Shown here: piece by piece, positions 1-14,044 of the stretch | How positions within the stretch are numbered: the stretch's first letter is position 1 | Layout of the letters: every line of letters begins with the position of its first letter | Assembly: GCF_025118155.1 (NCBI RefSeq) | Contig: NW_026251420.1 | Span: 186,001 to 250,000, forward strand | DNA: 64,000 bases | Source of the DNA: Cokeromyces recurvatus | Lineage: Eukaryota; Mucoromycota; Mucoromycetes; Mucorales; Mucoraceae | Direction of reading: 5' to 3' | Made by a program: the position numbers and the translations under genes | Notes under the pieces: model-generated | Databases searched by the model: none | Told to the model about the DNA's origin: nothing | Seen by the model: the letters and a program-made list of their open reading frames with translations, nothing else

Positions 1-1171
1 ACCTAGTTTCACTTCACCATTCCAACCTAGTAATAGGTTTTCACATTTAATATCACGATGAATAAATGCTTTTGAATGTAAGAAATGAAGTGCCTTGAGT
101 GTTTCACAAGTAATGTAAATAGTATGTTCTTCGGGTAATCCTCTTTGACAAAGGATAGCAAAGACAGAGCAACGTTGTAAATCCATAGCTATCCAGATAT
201 CATCACGCCATAAAGTCACTTCACGTAAACGAATCAAATTAGTATGACCAGAAGCCATAATACGGAGTTCTCTTACAATGGCTGCTTTATATTCGTGGTC
301 GGGATCTAATCTGCATCTTTTTATAGCCAGTTGAACATTTTTTTTGTACTTGTGAACAACACGTACAACAGAGCCATTTACACTTTTATTACAAAAAAAA
401 AATGTTAATCTTTTAAAAAATACAAAAGGAAAAGAAAGAAAGAAAGAAAGAGGGAGAGAGAGAGAGAGAGAAAAGAGGAATTCTTACCCAGTGCCAACTT
501 CTTTAAAATTAGTATATTTATTACGAGGATCCAAAGTAGATACAGTAATTTGTTGATGTGATAATGCCTTTCGTATTTTACGTTCAAATTGATTTTCAGA
601 ACGAATTAAAGGAGGTAATTGAGGTATTTCATGAGTTGGACCGACAGGATACCAACGTCTCTTCTCTGAAGACTTATTATTTGTTGAAGGATATTCACGT
701 AAACAAAACGTGTTTTTACTATTGTAAGGTTCTGGTTTTAAAAAACAGTCTGAGCCGAAAACATTAGGAATTTCATAAAATCCAGGAGGTCTCCAGACTT
801 CCTATAATAACTCTATTTTTTGAGTGTACTGACAAAAATTAAATAATTTTTTTTTTTTGATGATACCTTGGTATGATTATTATTGTTTGACGTTGTATAA
901 AAGGAAGATTGTCTGGTGATACAGCCTGTTGACCTTCTCTTTAATGTAATATCGACCATTAAATTTGTCTTTTCTGTCGTTAAAGACTTTGATTTACGAA
1001 GAGGATTTTGTTGCTTAGAATTTCGTTTATCGTTTGTTGTTGTACGCTATAATAAATAAATAAACAATAAATATTGTAAAAATAAAATAAAATAAACAAT
1101 ATTACATTTCGTTCTAGATCTTTTGCAGTGGCAATGATTTGCTTGCCTGATTTATTATGAATATGAAGCAT
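1..1171 (-). CDS. PAK/STE20-like serine/threonine kinase, 3' end outside the window
   Basis: Exons (minus strand): 1171-1106, 1046-867, 801-488 and 382-1, continuing past position 1. The visible part is 314 codons. The kinase domain opens near residue 177 with a PAK-like lead-in (DPRNKYTNFKEVGTG). It keeps the Gly-rich loop GTGVNGSV, the ATP lysine (LAIKR, K208) and the catalytic loop HRDIKCEN (H295-N302); PAKs usually have HRDIKSDN. About 175 N-terminal residues are basic and Ser/Thr/Asn-rich, and I see no CRIB (ISxPxxFxHxxHxG) or PH domain. The family phosphorylates proteins in Cdc42/Rac and MAP-kinase signalling. It is divergent to RAB11, about 0.85 kb away. The family is secure; the subgroup is not. 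Confidence 0.85.
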
Positions 1172-2910
<1,739 letters not shown>

Positions 2911-2956
2911 AAGAAAAAACAAGGCAACTTTTTTTTTTATTTGTTTATTTATTTAT

Positions 2957-3275
2957 TTAAACATTATCCAAATCACGTTTAATAGTTCTTGGGGAAGGTC
3001 CATGTTTAACTGTATGTCCAAAGGAACCTTCAGTAGATTCATGCTCTTGATTGTCTTTTACGTTATTAGCAGTAGTAGATTGCTTTTGATTTGACTGTTG
3101 ACTAGTATCACTTTCTTGAGAAAATGGGACATTGACCGTACCATGTCCAGTACTATTGTTAATCATTTCATCCTCTTTACATCTATTCTCTTTAAAAGTA
3201 GTATACCCGTTTATTATTACATATCATATTACTTGTATAAGCATATATTAGTTTACCAGAAGCAAGTGAATTCAT
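2957..3275 (-). CDS. Small hydrophilic protein of unknown function
   Basis: Not recognised. I propose two exons, 3275-3257 (19 nt) and 3189-2957, giving 83 aa starting MNSLASENRCKEDEM. A model without the intron would start at 3166 and give 69 aa. The donor (TCTG^GTAAAC) and the AG acceptor keep the frame. The protein is polar, rich in Ser, Thr, Gln, Asn and Glu, with no membrane segment or cysteine motif, and probably disordered. It is convergent with RAB11. The even composition and the in-frame splice argue for a real gene, but I cannot name a family. Confidence 0.45.
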
Positions 3276-3556
3276 CTTTTTTTGTTTTATTAAATAAAAT
3301 AAAATAAAATAAAAAAAGGCGAGAAAATAATGCAAATATCTCTCTTTTTGTTTTATACCATGGCTTTAATTATACGTCACTTGAACGTAATCATCATTTA
3401 AAACCCTTCTAACATTATACAGTCAAGAAATAAAATATATACATATTATATATACATGTATATATTATGATTTGAAATATATACATGCATGTAATAGTTT
3501 TATACAGTTTTCTTTTTTTCTCTCTCTCTTTATAATTACTCTGTATTCACAAAAGA

Positions 3557-3593
<37 letters not shown>

Positions 3594-3630
3594 CAAAATA
3601 AACATTTGTTTATATTATTATTATTATCTC
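3276..3630. other. Intergenic
   Basis: AT-rich, with TATATAC repeats near 3435-3475 and an uninterrupted A tract at 3558-3592. It separates the small gene's 5' side from the 3' end of the carotenoid-oxygenase gene. No other coding signal seen. Confidence 0.6.
3558..3592. repeat. Poly(A) tract, 35 nt
   Basis: Uninterrupted A run in the 3' flank of the carotenoid-oxygenase-like gene. Confidence 0.95.
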
Positions 3631-6024
3631 TTAAAGTCGATAAGAGCCATGAGCAAAGCTGATGGGAATTAATCTTTCCAAATTCACTGTAGCAAGGACA
3701 TCCATCGTGGTTGTATCCAAGACCAATAAAAATGAAGTTGCCTTTGCTGAGTTCATTACGACACTTACCAGGACACCTTCATCTTCTTTGACTTCATCTT
3801 CAGCCCCTTTAGAAGGTCTTGGAATAAAGATAGCTTCACTTGGATAACAAAAGTCTTCATGCCAAGAGCCAACAATTTGTTTTGTATTCATATCCTATAT
3901 TCGTATACACATATAATATATATATATATTTTAAAGTCCAAATAGAATGCACTTGGTTGAATTTAGAAACTTACTGTTTTTACAATACTGTCCCAAATAG
4001 CACCTTCCTTTAGTGAACTCGAAGCTGAAAATCCAAGACCATACATAAAGGTATATGGGCGCATTTTGTAATTAGGATTTATTTGTGGTAATTCAATAGA
4101 GGGTTGAATACGTTTATTAAAGGAAGCAATCGGTATCCAAGAATACCATTTATTGGCTGTCGTTTCACTATAATAAGAAGATGTATTATTTTCTTCAGGC
4201 TGGGTCGATTTCTTATTTGAAAACATACTAAAGACGGATGAAAGACGATTTTTAATGGGTGTCTTGGATATATTATTATAGTTGGCCATATAATTGATAT
4301 GCTCTTCTTCTATATTGGTTAATACATATCGTCTTACTTCAGATGCTACAAGACGAGATGGCTTCATTTCTTGTGGATGACGAAGATAATGTGTAGTAAG
4401 TTGACGTGCAATGGTATCATCTGGGTAACAAATCATATCCACAAATACAGTATCTTGTTCTTCATATGCATTGATATGATTAAAGACAAAACAAGGATCT
4501 GAACGATAAACGGCTGTTATCTCTCCCTTTTCTCGAGAAATTACATAAAACAAAGTAGGTTCAGAAGATTTAAAAGAAAATGAATCCATGATACTTTCGT
4601 TCCAATTGTATTTTACACCACTTGTATTGGCCAATAGAGGGCAAATAACCTATAAATATATATAAAACGATATCATGAATTAGAAAAAAAAAAAAAAAAA
4701 AAGGGCGGTATTAACCCTATGTGTATAGACTTTACAAAAATGATATACTTGGAAGTGATGGAGAATGTATTCACATATGCCATAGGAGCTGTAATAGAAG
4801 CAATGATAGAACCTTTTGGATTTTTATCTGAAATGGAAAAGAAATGATATTTGACAGATTGATATCCTACATCCATTACGAAATTGATATATTCTCCAGT
4901 TCGAGCATCAAATTGACCATTAGGACAAGAACTTGTGCCCTTAAATTTTGGATTAACGTCATTCCAAGTAAATAACCGAGTAGGTTTCAGATCAAAAGGA
5001 TCTAGTTCTTGAATCTACATCATGTATATATATATTAATTAAACAGTAATACTATTTTATATTTCAAAAAAAAAAATTACATGATTAGCATGATTTTGTG
5101 CAAATAATCTTCCTTCTAATCCTGGAATATGAGTCAAGACACGTGCACTACATGGCTCGGCATCCGGTTTTGCTGGCTTTGCGGAATTCCCTAAGAATTT
5201 TGAAAGAACAGTTTGATTTGTATTTGACATGTAAAGACCAGCAGGATGCTGAGGTGCATATCCATGATGAGATCGAATCTTCTCTACCATCCTTTTACTT
5301 GTTGATTTATTTCGAAAAGTAACTGAATTCCTTTGACCATTTAAATCAAATCGATTCACTAATGGAAGTCTATATGTATGTAAGTTAACCTAAACCGTTT
5401 TTTTTTTTCCTCTTTTATCTAATCCTATAATTCAAGTCTTACGCATCAAACCAATGTCCAAATGTGTAGATAGCAGTAACATTTTGTAATTCACCATCCA
5501 TTTCCACTTTACGACTATATTTGATATCATAAGTACAAGGACCTACAGTAAAATACTCCCCAATTAGCCAATCAGGAAGTTGCCCAACGACAACTAAATC
5601 ATCTATTTTATCGCTATCTAAAACATTTTGAAAGCCCTACTTGAATAGATTGAATTTATTACATTTTCTACTCTACTATTCTACTGTTTTTTTTGTATAC
5701 CTTAACTGCAGAGGTATCACTATCCACAAATTCATCCTGTTTAGTAGGTTGTTGTTCAAATACATCCTCTATCTTTATTCCTGTCTCTTGTTCTCTTTCT
5801 TCTCCATTTTGTTCAACTCTTTGTTCAGCCCAAGGGTCTTGTGTTTCAAGAGAAGCTAAGGGATGCTCTTCACTATTAAATGATTCTTTGACAGCATTTT
5901 GATTAGGAATGGCATGAGTATTGTCCATTAAAACATCTTCTCCATCAGATGCTGTTGAGTTTTGAACTAGACTAATTTGTTCTTCTTCTGCTATATCAAG
6001 CAATGTTAAGTCTTTATCAGTCAT
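3631..6024 (-). CDS. Carotenoid cleavage dioxygenase-like protein with replaced iron ligands
   Basis: Six exons: 6024-5701, 5636-5443, 5369-5081, 5014-4736, 4649-3975 and 3894-3631; 674 aa. Residues 1-108 are an acidic extension. The rest is a CCD/RPE65-type beta-propeller (GxxPxWLxGEYFTVGP, FGHWFDALPLVNRF, IELPQIN, YPSEAIFIPRP). Family enzymes cleave carotenoids or apocarotenoids; in Mucorales CarS and AcaA feed trisporoid synthesis. Four His normally bind Fe(II). Here the first position reads SSCPNG (C299), the second AYVNTF (N351) and the third FNHINAYE (N419 at the ligand position, H420 next to it). Only the last, FAHG (H669), is kept. Splicing is clean and there is no stop, so it looks like an expressed paralogue with lost or changed chemistry. 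Confidence 0.88.
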
Positions 6025-8143
6025 GATATGTAGAATTAGTTGGAAAAAGAAAAAGAAAAGAAAAGAAAAAGGGGGAGAGAGAGAGAGATTAGAAGCGAAA
6101 GTGTATTTATAAAAATAAAAGCTAGTTGGAGATGAGAGGACTTTTAATTTCTTTAAGAAATTTCAAACTAAATTAATAATTTATAGGCCTATAGAAAATC
6201 ACTTTAAGATATATTAGTATGGCAATAATTTAGTAGTCGAAAAAAGCAGTATTATGCTGAAAGAAACAAGAAGGGCAAAAGAGATAATAAAGTATAAGAA
6301 GAAACAAGATGATAAAAAGTTTCTCTTTATCATTCTCGTTCTTCCTCTTACTTACTCTTTATTGAAACTACTTGGTTAATGTGCTTTATCCCGGTCAAGA
6401 AGATGTTTTTTTTATTCTTTTTAAAGCTAATTTATTAGATACATGTAATATGTTCGTTCCTGAAAATAACTGAACCCCCCTTTTTCTATAGAAAAAAAAA
6501 AAAAGTTAAAAGCTATTATTAGCAACTAAGCAAAATATGTATAGTATCTTCTTTACTTGTTTTGTCTTCTTTATTCTCATTATATTCTCTGGCAAAGAAA
6601 ATTAACAAATATACAGGGAAAGAGTCATCAAACTTATTTAAATTAAATATTATTCCTCTACCTTTAAAATAATAATTCCGAGTGAAACATGTGATAAAAA
6701 TGTATTTTTTCTCTTGGCGTATTACACATTGCCCTCCTTTTTTAATTTCTGTTTGTTTACATTTTGTAGCTATAGTTTAAGATTTGCTAGTTAGTAATAG
6801 GAGTGATATCCTTTTTTGTTTTCATAAGCTAGCTAAACATAAGGATTTGAGGGGGGGAGGGAAATCAAACAAAGGTAAAGTCAACAGGAAGAAACATTAT
6901 ATACAACAGTATTCATAGCCTAGTTGAATGGAGAAATTAGACAAAATTTCAAAAGATATACAACCGATATCAAAATGAATCATTACTCTTAAAAGCATTT
7001 ATTAGCGGTTTACTTGTGTGCAATGCTTGATAAATACAAAGTATTTATTAGATTAGGTTTAAATGATCTTTTAGGTATAAATTCTTTATCTGTAACTTAC
7101 TTTCTATCCTGCATTAACCAAAAATAGGTGTCATATACATTATATATATGAACATTGAAATACGGTAAATTTGTTAATAGTTAAACTAAAATTGTATATA
7201 GTGTTTAAATATAAAATCATGTATATTTAATGCTCTACACTAAATAATTACAATCAACACTATTGCTATTCTTGTTTGAGTAAAACTAGTGTTCTTGTTA
7301 AATACTTTATATCTCACAGATAGTAGGGGCCAATCAGTCTCTAGGCGTTTTTTTTTTCTCTTTTAAGCACATATATCAGTTTTACTATGCTTATTAGATT
7401 TTACCTTCATTAAGCTTCAGCTAGACAGTATACAAATATATACTTTAAATTCATGAACTATATATGTATATAAATATATTGGTTATGTTTCCTCCATATA
7501 CACAGCTTCTTTGGGATAATTGAAACTCATTTCCAGCCAGGTAGAAATTTTCAAAATTGTCAAGTATATCTAGTCATATAATCGATAACCTACTGCTTTT
7601 TGAAAATTAAACTTTTTGATAGCATTGATACTAATCATCTTAACTTTATATCCACACAGCTATCTTTCATATTTGCTTGATCCACTTATATAGCAAGCAT
7701 TACTTTAGTGTTTTACCTTCTAACTACATAAGCATTAGAACAAAGAAAAAAACGAAACCTATTTTTTTTTTATCTATTTCATAACATGACTACTAGTAAT
7801 AAGAATTTATTGAACGAAATATCTAGAACAATAAAGGTATTCTTCTAATCTTTTATACGCAGCTGAAAAAGGAAAAAAAAAATATTCGTTTCTGAATTCG
7901 AATTAGTAATTCAAATAATAATAAAAAGAGAATTATTATCCTTAAAAAGAAGGTATTTTTCTTTAACAATAAGGATGCAAAAATGAAATAGAATAGGTTT
8001 ATTATAATTAATAGTTAAGGAATAAATGAGTAGTATCTAGAGTATTATTTTATAAAAAAAAAGATAATGGAAATAAGAGTATATTATGTAGTATCTTCTA
8101 AATAAACTAATCTAGGACATATCTATAGATGATTTATATTCTT
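6025..8143. other. Intergenic, 2.1 kb
   Basis: AT-rich DNA with GA-rich and T-rich tracts near the oxygenase start (6040-6140) and scattered TATA-type words. I find no ORF with coding character, no tRNA-like B box and no obvious repeat family. Confidence 0.5.
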
Positions 8144-8759
8144 CTAATGATCATCTTCTTTGAGTGACTTTTTCAAAATAACAAAATGAAGATCTTTAAT
8201 TTTCAATAATTCAGGCCAAATAAATGGAATACGTTCACCTGTCTCAGCGAACCCTAATTTTTTATACCAAGTTATAATACTAGATCTATTTTCGAGGACA
8301 TGTAACAGAGCCTCCTTAAAGCCCATAGCCTTCATTTCCTCAATAGCTGTACGAATCAATCGACCTCCAATACCACGAGATTGAAACATAGGTGAAACTG
8401 AAAATAACCCAATCTCAGCTACCTCAGGTTGGTCTTTAAGAGGCTGTATTTGGACTGTACCTATCACTTGGTCTTCCTCAAAAGCGAAAAAGAGTGTATT
8501 TGGACTGCCACTGTCACGAATACATCTTTCCATATTATCCACTGTAATACGTTCACCTTCAACATAATTTTTCTCGGTTGTCCATCCCTCTGTTTATAAA
8601 AAAAAAAAAAAAGTTAATTCATTTTATATATCATATATAGGTATATAATGACAGGTTACCTTCTGTTCGATAAGCAGTATTGACTACCTTAGCTGCTTCC
8701 TCTTTATATCGAATGTCTGTGATAGTGGCTTTACGGATATAAACACTAGGTTGAACCAT
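8144..8759 (-). CDS. GNAT-family N-acetyltransferase
   Basis: Exons 8759-8660 and 8589-8144; 181 aa. It starts MVQPSVYIRKATITD. The GNAT fold is clear: a beta strand with FFAFEEDQVIGTVQIQP, then motif A around FSVSPMFQSRGIGGRLIRTA (acetyl-CoA pyrophosphate loop Q/RxxGxG/A), then motif B with NRSSIITWYKKLGFAETGE. Family members transfer acetyl groups from acetyl-CoA to amines, but the substrate cannot be read from sequence. No targeting signal is apparent, so it is probably cytosolic. Long AT-rich intergenic regions flank it on both sides. Length is typical of single-domain GNATs. Confidence 0.85.
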
Positions 8760-10242
8760 ATTTTACGAATTGAAAAGAAGAAGAAGAAGAAGAAAAAAAA
8801 AAGGAACAGTAAAGATCAAAAAATAGATACAAATATACATTCAAAAACAGATAATATACCAGCCTGAGTCATCATATAATTATGAAACAAAATTATAAAA
8901 GCGAATTGAAATAGCGGATAAGACCGACTTGTTCTTGAGCAAGAGTATGTTAAGGAGGACATTTATACATTTACTTGTTTATTCTAATTCCTAATGAAAG
9001 AGTTTTATCAAGCTCTTTTATTTTTATTTATATTATGTCATTCATGCTTTTAATGCATGTAGATCAAGAAAAAAAAATATACAAATAAGGATATATTATT
9101 ATTAAAATAACATTTTGTGTTATCTAATATTTAATAAAAATAAGTTTTATAAATGTTGATTTTTTTTTATTTTTTTTTTTATTTTTTTTTTTTCTCGAAA
9201 CCTCGATATTGTCTTAAACTTATGGAAGCCAATTCTTTTAAAGAAGGGTACATTTTTCGACTACATAATAATGTAACCATTAGACACCTAAAGACTACAA
9301 AGTATACATGTATGCATATATATCCAACTCAAATAACTTACCTGCAACTAATACTCATATATAAAATAAGTTTACAACAATCAACATTATTAATTTAGAT
9401 AAATATTAAGCAGTGTAATGGAATGCCATTTTATTTTACTATTATTCATGTTATGCGCTTTATATATACTATATAAAAATATGCTATGCTTATTATGAGT
9501 AAATACTATTTTGAGTTATTAAATGAGATAGGATGTGTATCCATCTTATTCTGTATTCAAATGTCGAAATATTTTATCCGCATAACTTATAACGCTATTT
9601 ATGTTATGATATGAAGCCATTACAAATTATTATAAGCCTATATACACAACAGATATTTATATGTATGATTTACAATATTATATACATATATAATTAGTTA
9701 AGCTAAATAAGTAATGTACAATGGGATATACAACTAAAACTTTACTATTTTATTCTTGATTGTTTAATGTCTTTCAGTAAATCCTAAGCTTCTTTAAAAG
9801 TTCAATAGATCAGTAGCGTGTAGACTCTCCACAAAACTTGCAATAAAAAAAAAAGTATATTCATATTTTGCTTTAGAATCATTGATTGTCTCGAATGTAT
9901 GAAAAGACGCAATACATATAATATCAAAAAAACACAAAAAAATACCTTCACTAATGACTCTTCTTCATTCATTCATTCACTTTTGTAATTTATATCTTAA
10001 CCTTTCTCATATTATATAATTCGTGTTATAAAAAAGTACAAAATATGCTAACACTAATTTATTTATAAATAGTTTACTATTATCCTTTATTCAGGAGGAT
10101 AAGATATTCTAGCAAGATTAAAAAAGTATTCATATCTCCTACCTGATTTATATATGCATGCATGCATACATACATTGTTATTCTGATAGTATTTGCTAGA
10201 AGGAATACTACAATTGATAATTATACTGATATAATAACATCT
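8760..10242. other. Intergenic, 1.5 kb
   Basis: AT-rich DNA with T tracts at 9150-9195 and an ATGCATGCATAC stretch near 10155-10175. The ORF at 9153-9398 is homopolymer-driven and not credible. Nothing else recognised. Confidence 0.5.
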
Positions 10243-11150
10243 TTATTGAATTAAACAGCTTGATTTCGATGTTGAATTCACTTTTAAACTTGCTGAATCC
10301 TTTTTCCCTTTTTCCCAGTTTGCTTGAGATTCTAACCCAATCATCATATGGTACTCTGCATACGCATATGCCTACAAATGATAGTTAAGAACAAAGATCT
10401 GGCTTATGCTATATAGAAATTTACCTTTGCCCAGGCTTCCGCCACCTCTGGTAAAAATTCTTTTCCTAATCTTTTTTTTAGTGCCTTTAAAATGGCAGAT
10501 CCTGCTAACAGTAAATGCTGCGATCTCACATTATAAGTGTAATGTCTTGCACCTAACATCCTTAACTTGTGTAATAAAAGCTCGACATCTTCTTCTTCTT
10601 TTTCTTTTTCCGTTTTGATATTTATAGTAGCTGTCACTAACTCGGGAAACGTTTTAGCATTCGTCTCCTTCCTCTTGCGTGCATTTATTTCTTGTATTGT
10701 CATAACTTTATCATTAGCTGACGCTGTTACGCTCGGAGCACGAGCGATATAAGAAATTATACCTGCAAATGCTCGAGCTTGTTGAAAAATATTGGTAAAA
10801 AAGGATTGTAGAGAAGGATCAAGTTTAAATAGGGCATCATAAAAGGCTAATCCAAATAAATGACTTGATGAGACATTAGGATCATCACCATCTAGACGGA
10901 TTTCTAAGATGCGCTCCCAAGTATAACGGACAATGTCTATATCAGCTTGTGTAGGTGGTGTCTCATTAGGATAGATGTAGGATGATGTAATCACTGGCGA
11001 TAGTGGATCTGGAATGGTTGACATTGGCTGAATAGCTGTTGAACTAGATAATGAAAGTGAGGGTGTTATTTTTGTTGTATTTGACCTTGATTTTGATGCT
11101 AAACTACTATTAGAACAGATTGATTTGTTATCTTTGGCTATTGGTATCAT
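10243..11150 (-). CDS. Globin-fold protein with C-terminal CaaX box
   Basis: Exons 11150-10425 and 10371-10243; 284 aa. About 65 N-terminal residues are Ser/Thr-rich and probably disordered. The globin fold follows: A helix QADIDIVRYTWERI, B/C region LFGLAFYDALFKLDPSLQSFF, E helix FQQARAFAGIISYIAR, F helix LGARHYTYNVRSQH with probable proximal His203, then G and H helices to AYAYAEYHMMIGLESQANWE. A Lys/Glu-rich insertion (about 140-190) lies between E and F. The protein ends KSSCLIQ, whose last four residues CLIQ fit a farnesylation CaaX box. Fungal globins of this kind bind haem; sensing, NO or oxygen roles are possible but not shown. A reductase domain, as in flavohaemoglobin, is absent. 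Confidence 0.82.
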
Positions 11151-11750
11151 ATTTAATAAAAATAAAAGGTATTTATAGTGGTATTTTTTTTTTTAAGAAA
11201 AAAAAAAAGAAATTATGCAGTTGTATTAAATTATTATGGCTTATTCAAATATTAATAATCATTATAATATGATGACGGTGTAGATTGAATTAAAGATCAC
11301 ATATCACCGCGAATAAATATTTATAATGTCAAGGTCTTTTCTTTCTCCCTCTCCTTCTCTCTCTCCTTTCTTTTTTTTTTTTCTAATTGACGCGTAGATA
11401 ATATCCTCTACAGTATAGTAGTCATTATGGGAGAACTCTAGAATTACAAATATGATTAATAAACAAAAGATCTATACTTGTTTCAAATTAAAACTAGAAA
11501 AGTACATTCTTATTTTATCACTTATTGCATTTGATATTTTATCAGTTTCATAATCTACTAACTTCTCTCTACAGCTGCTTTTTTTATATCAATCGATATA
11601 CAAAGACATATTAACACTACAGAGCAGCAAAACAAAAAATCGATAATAGAATACTAAAATAATAAAAAAAGGAAATATTTCATTTAATTATCAAAGAGGT
11701 TTCAAATATAATATTAACAATCCAGGTAAGATAAAAGAAAAAAATCGGAA

Positions 11751-11798
<48 letters not shown>
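11151..11798. other. Intergenic with 45-nt poly(A) tract
   Basis: Contains the globin promoter side and the 3' flank of the GH5 gene. A CT-rich tract lies at 11340-11380 and an uninterrupted A tract at 11754-11798 abuts the GH5 stop region. No gene seen. Confidence 0.6.
11754..11798. repeat. Poly(A) tract, 45 nt
   Basis: Uninterrupted A run ending at the stop codon side of the GH5 gene (poly(T) in its sense orientation). Confidence 0.95.
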
Positions 11799-11800
<2 letters not shown>

Positions 11801-12287
11801 AACAAAAATGAGTTCTTGCATTAACGTCAACAGGAGCAAATCCTTGTTCCCAAGCTAGGGAATAATCCCAGTGAGGATTTACGTGATCTTCGGTTTTATA
11901 AGTCCAAAAGAACCATCCAAGACTTGATTCATATGCATCCATTTGTTTTTCCAAAAATTGTAACAAAAATTGCTTATAATCGTTTGTGAAATTTTCCCAG
12001 TCATCTACACCTTTACAGGTACAACTAGGACAATTTGGATTACTATCTTCTTCATAAGTATTATCATATCGAGCACCAAAACCTATACCGTTTAGGTATT
12101 TGGCACAATCATTCGTAGCAAGAGAAAATTCGCCAACCATCATAGGTCCAACACTTGTAGACACTTCTTGAAGATCTTTTTTCCATGCATTGCAAGGGAA
12201 TTCGGATTGAACTTTTTTTGGCATCGATACCAAGTCATTATTAAAAATTAAATACAAATGTGTCTCTATAGTTATTATGCGAGTGGG

Positions 12288-12319
<32 letters not shown>

Positions 12320-13693
12320 AAGGCTGTTAGTGAAAATAATAACACTATAAAGGTTGATCTTGACACTCACCCAAGATAGTATTTTGAAAAGAATTCTTAA
12401 AAAAACCAGCCCATTGATTTAAAGGCATAAAACCATCGTGAAAAGATAAAAGAGGACCTAGAGTCTCCTTTAAGGCCTTACGAATTTGATCATAAACTGT
12501 ATGGTACCATTTTTTAACCTGCTCTGGAGGAATTGACATCATGGCCGGCTCATTCAGGACACCAAATAAGGTCACTACATTGGACCATTCAGGAAGGTTA
12601 AAGAACTCTACCATGTCACTAACGATCTTTGTTGTTCGTTTAGCATTCGTAGTCCCATTCGTACCTTTCAAAAAGCCAATAGAACCTTGACGTCCAGAAT
12701 GATTCCAGCCGTTTTGAGAACCCGGTGCTGTATGCAATTCAACCATGACACGCAGTCCGTACTTGCGAGCCCATTCAATACCTTTCAAAAGATATCGCCA
12801 GGAGAGATCAGGAACATAGGGTTCGTCATCAGTGACGCTAATAGCCCAATGACCAACGGGGATACGAACATGATTAAAGCCCATCATGGCAATCTTCTTA
12901 AAGTCAGCCTCAGTAATAAAGGTCTTATAGTGTCTCTCAAGTTGACTTTTGGCTTCGATGGGCCCCAATTGTTTACAAAGAGTCCATTCATCAACGATCG
13001 TCACCGTGTTATTAGTCATCGTTTGTTCAAAGATACTAGGCGTAATGAAGGGTTCAAGTACTAGCCAGCCACCCAGGTTAATACCACGAATACGATCTTC
13101 AGCATTATAACGGAATTTTTCATTCAAGGGAGGAGTTAAGCTGTTAACTCGAGCAGTGTCATCAAAGGAAATAGGAGAGTCATGATCCGTCGTAAAGGAA
13201 GGTAAATCATTTGCAGACTGTTGATCTGTGCGATTCTTATTGATACCAGCAATTGTTAACGGCAAGACCAGAAGAATAGAAATCAAAAAGACAAACATAA
13301 AAACAACCCCTATTCTTGAGATCCACTTGGGATGGCGTTTCATAAACCGTTTAAAGAATATGTTATCCTTGTCTTTATCACTTCCTTTTTCACCATTCAT
13401 TTCGTAGTTGGCATCATTCAGTTGATCTACTATACCAGTACTGTAAGGAGAGCGACGATTGTTGGGCATCTTCCTAAGTGCCTCTCCTAAATCAATTACA
13501 TATTCAGGTCCAGTAGGACTGTTAGTAGTAGTAGTAGTACTAATAGGTCCCTGTTCTTCAGCATTAAAAGAAGGATTGGAAATAAAAGTAATAGGTTTCC
13601 CAGGCCTTTGTTCTGAGTTTATATCTTGAGGAATTTTAATACAAGTTATGTTAGCAAGTGATTACATTATAATTAACACTTACTCTTCTGCAT
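11799..13693 (-). CDS. Glucan 1,3-beta-glucosidase, GH5, type II membrane protein
   Basis: Exons 13693-13684 (10 nt), 13624-12371 and 12265-11799; 576 aa. I chose the 10-nt first exon (ATGCAGAAGA^GTAAGT) because the frame stays open upstream of M56 and that intron has a CTAAC branch-like site. A cytoplasmic N-terminus is followed by one transmembrane helix (about 107-131), then a luminal or extracellular GH5 domain. It shows RGINLGGWLVLEPF, HVRIPVGHWA, the acid/base Glu in VLNEP (E362) and the nucleophile in VGEFSLA (E467), plus WTYKTE. Such Exg/ExgD enzymes trim beta-1,3-glucan during wall remodelling. A CPSCTC segment near 520 may be disulphide-bonded. Confidence 0.93.
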
Positions 13694-14044
13694 TGATCAG
13701 AAATATATGAGAACTCAAGATATCTAAATTTTGTTTACTTGCTAAAAAAAAAAGCCTTTTAATTTTTAGAAGTTTGTATCAAAAGAGATAATAAAATAAA
13801 AAAAAAAAGAAGAAGAAAATAAAAATGTATGAAATCACTAAAAATGTAAATGATGATATTGCATAGCTGTCTGACTAAAATTCTTAAATATTCAAATGTC
13901 CGTGCGCGAGTTTTATTAGTGAAAAAAAAAAAAAAAAAGAAAGGGGTTCACTCAAATTAAAATTTCAACAATGAAGGATATTTATTAAAAAAAAAAAAAA
14001 AAACAAAAAAAAATTATATATGTGTATATATATACCAAGACAAT
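13694..14044. other. Intergenic
   Basis: AT-rich spacer between the GH5 start and the YPT1 stop. It holds poly(A) runs near 13922-13938 and 13987-14003 and a TATATGTGTATATATATA stretch. No gene seen. Confidence 0.55.

Noticed and set aside
9153..9398. 81-codon plus-strand ORF
   Set aside because: Begins with a Phe run from a T tract and continues as AT-rich noise.
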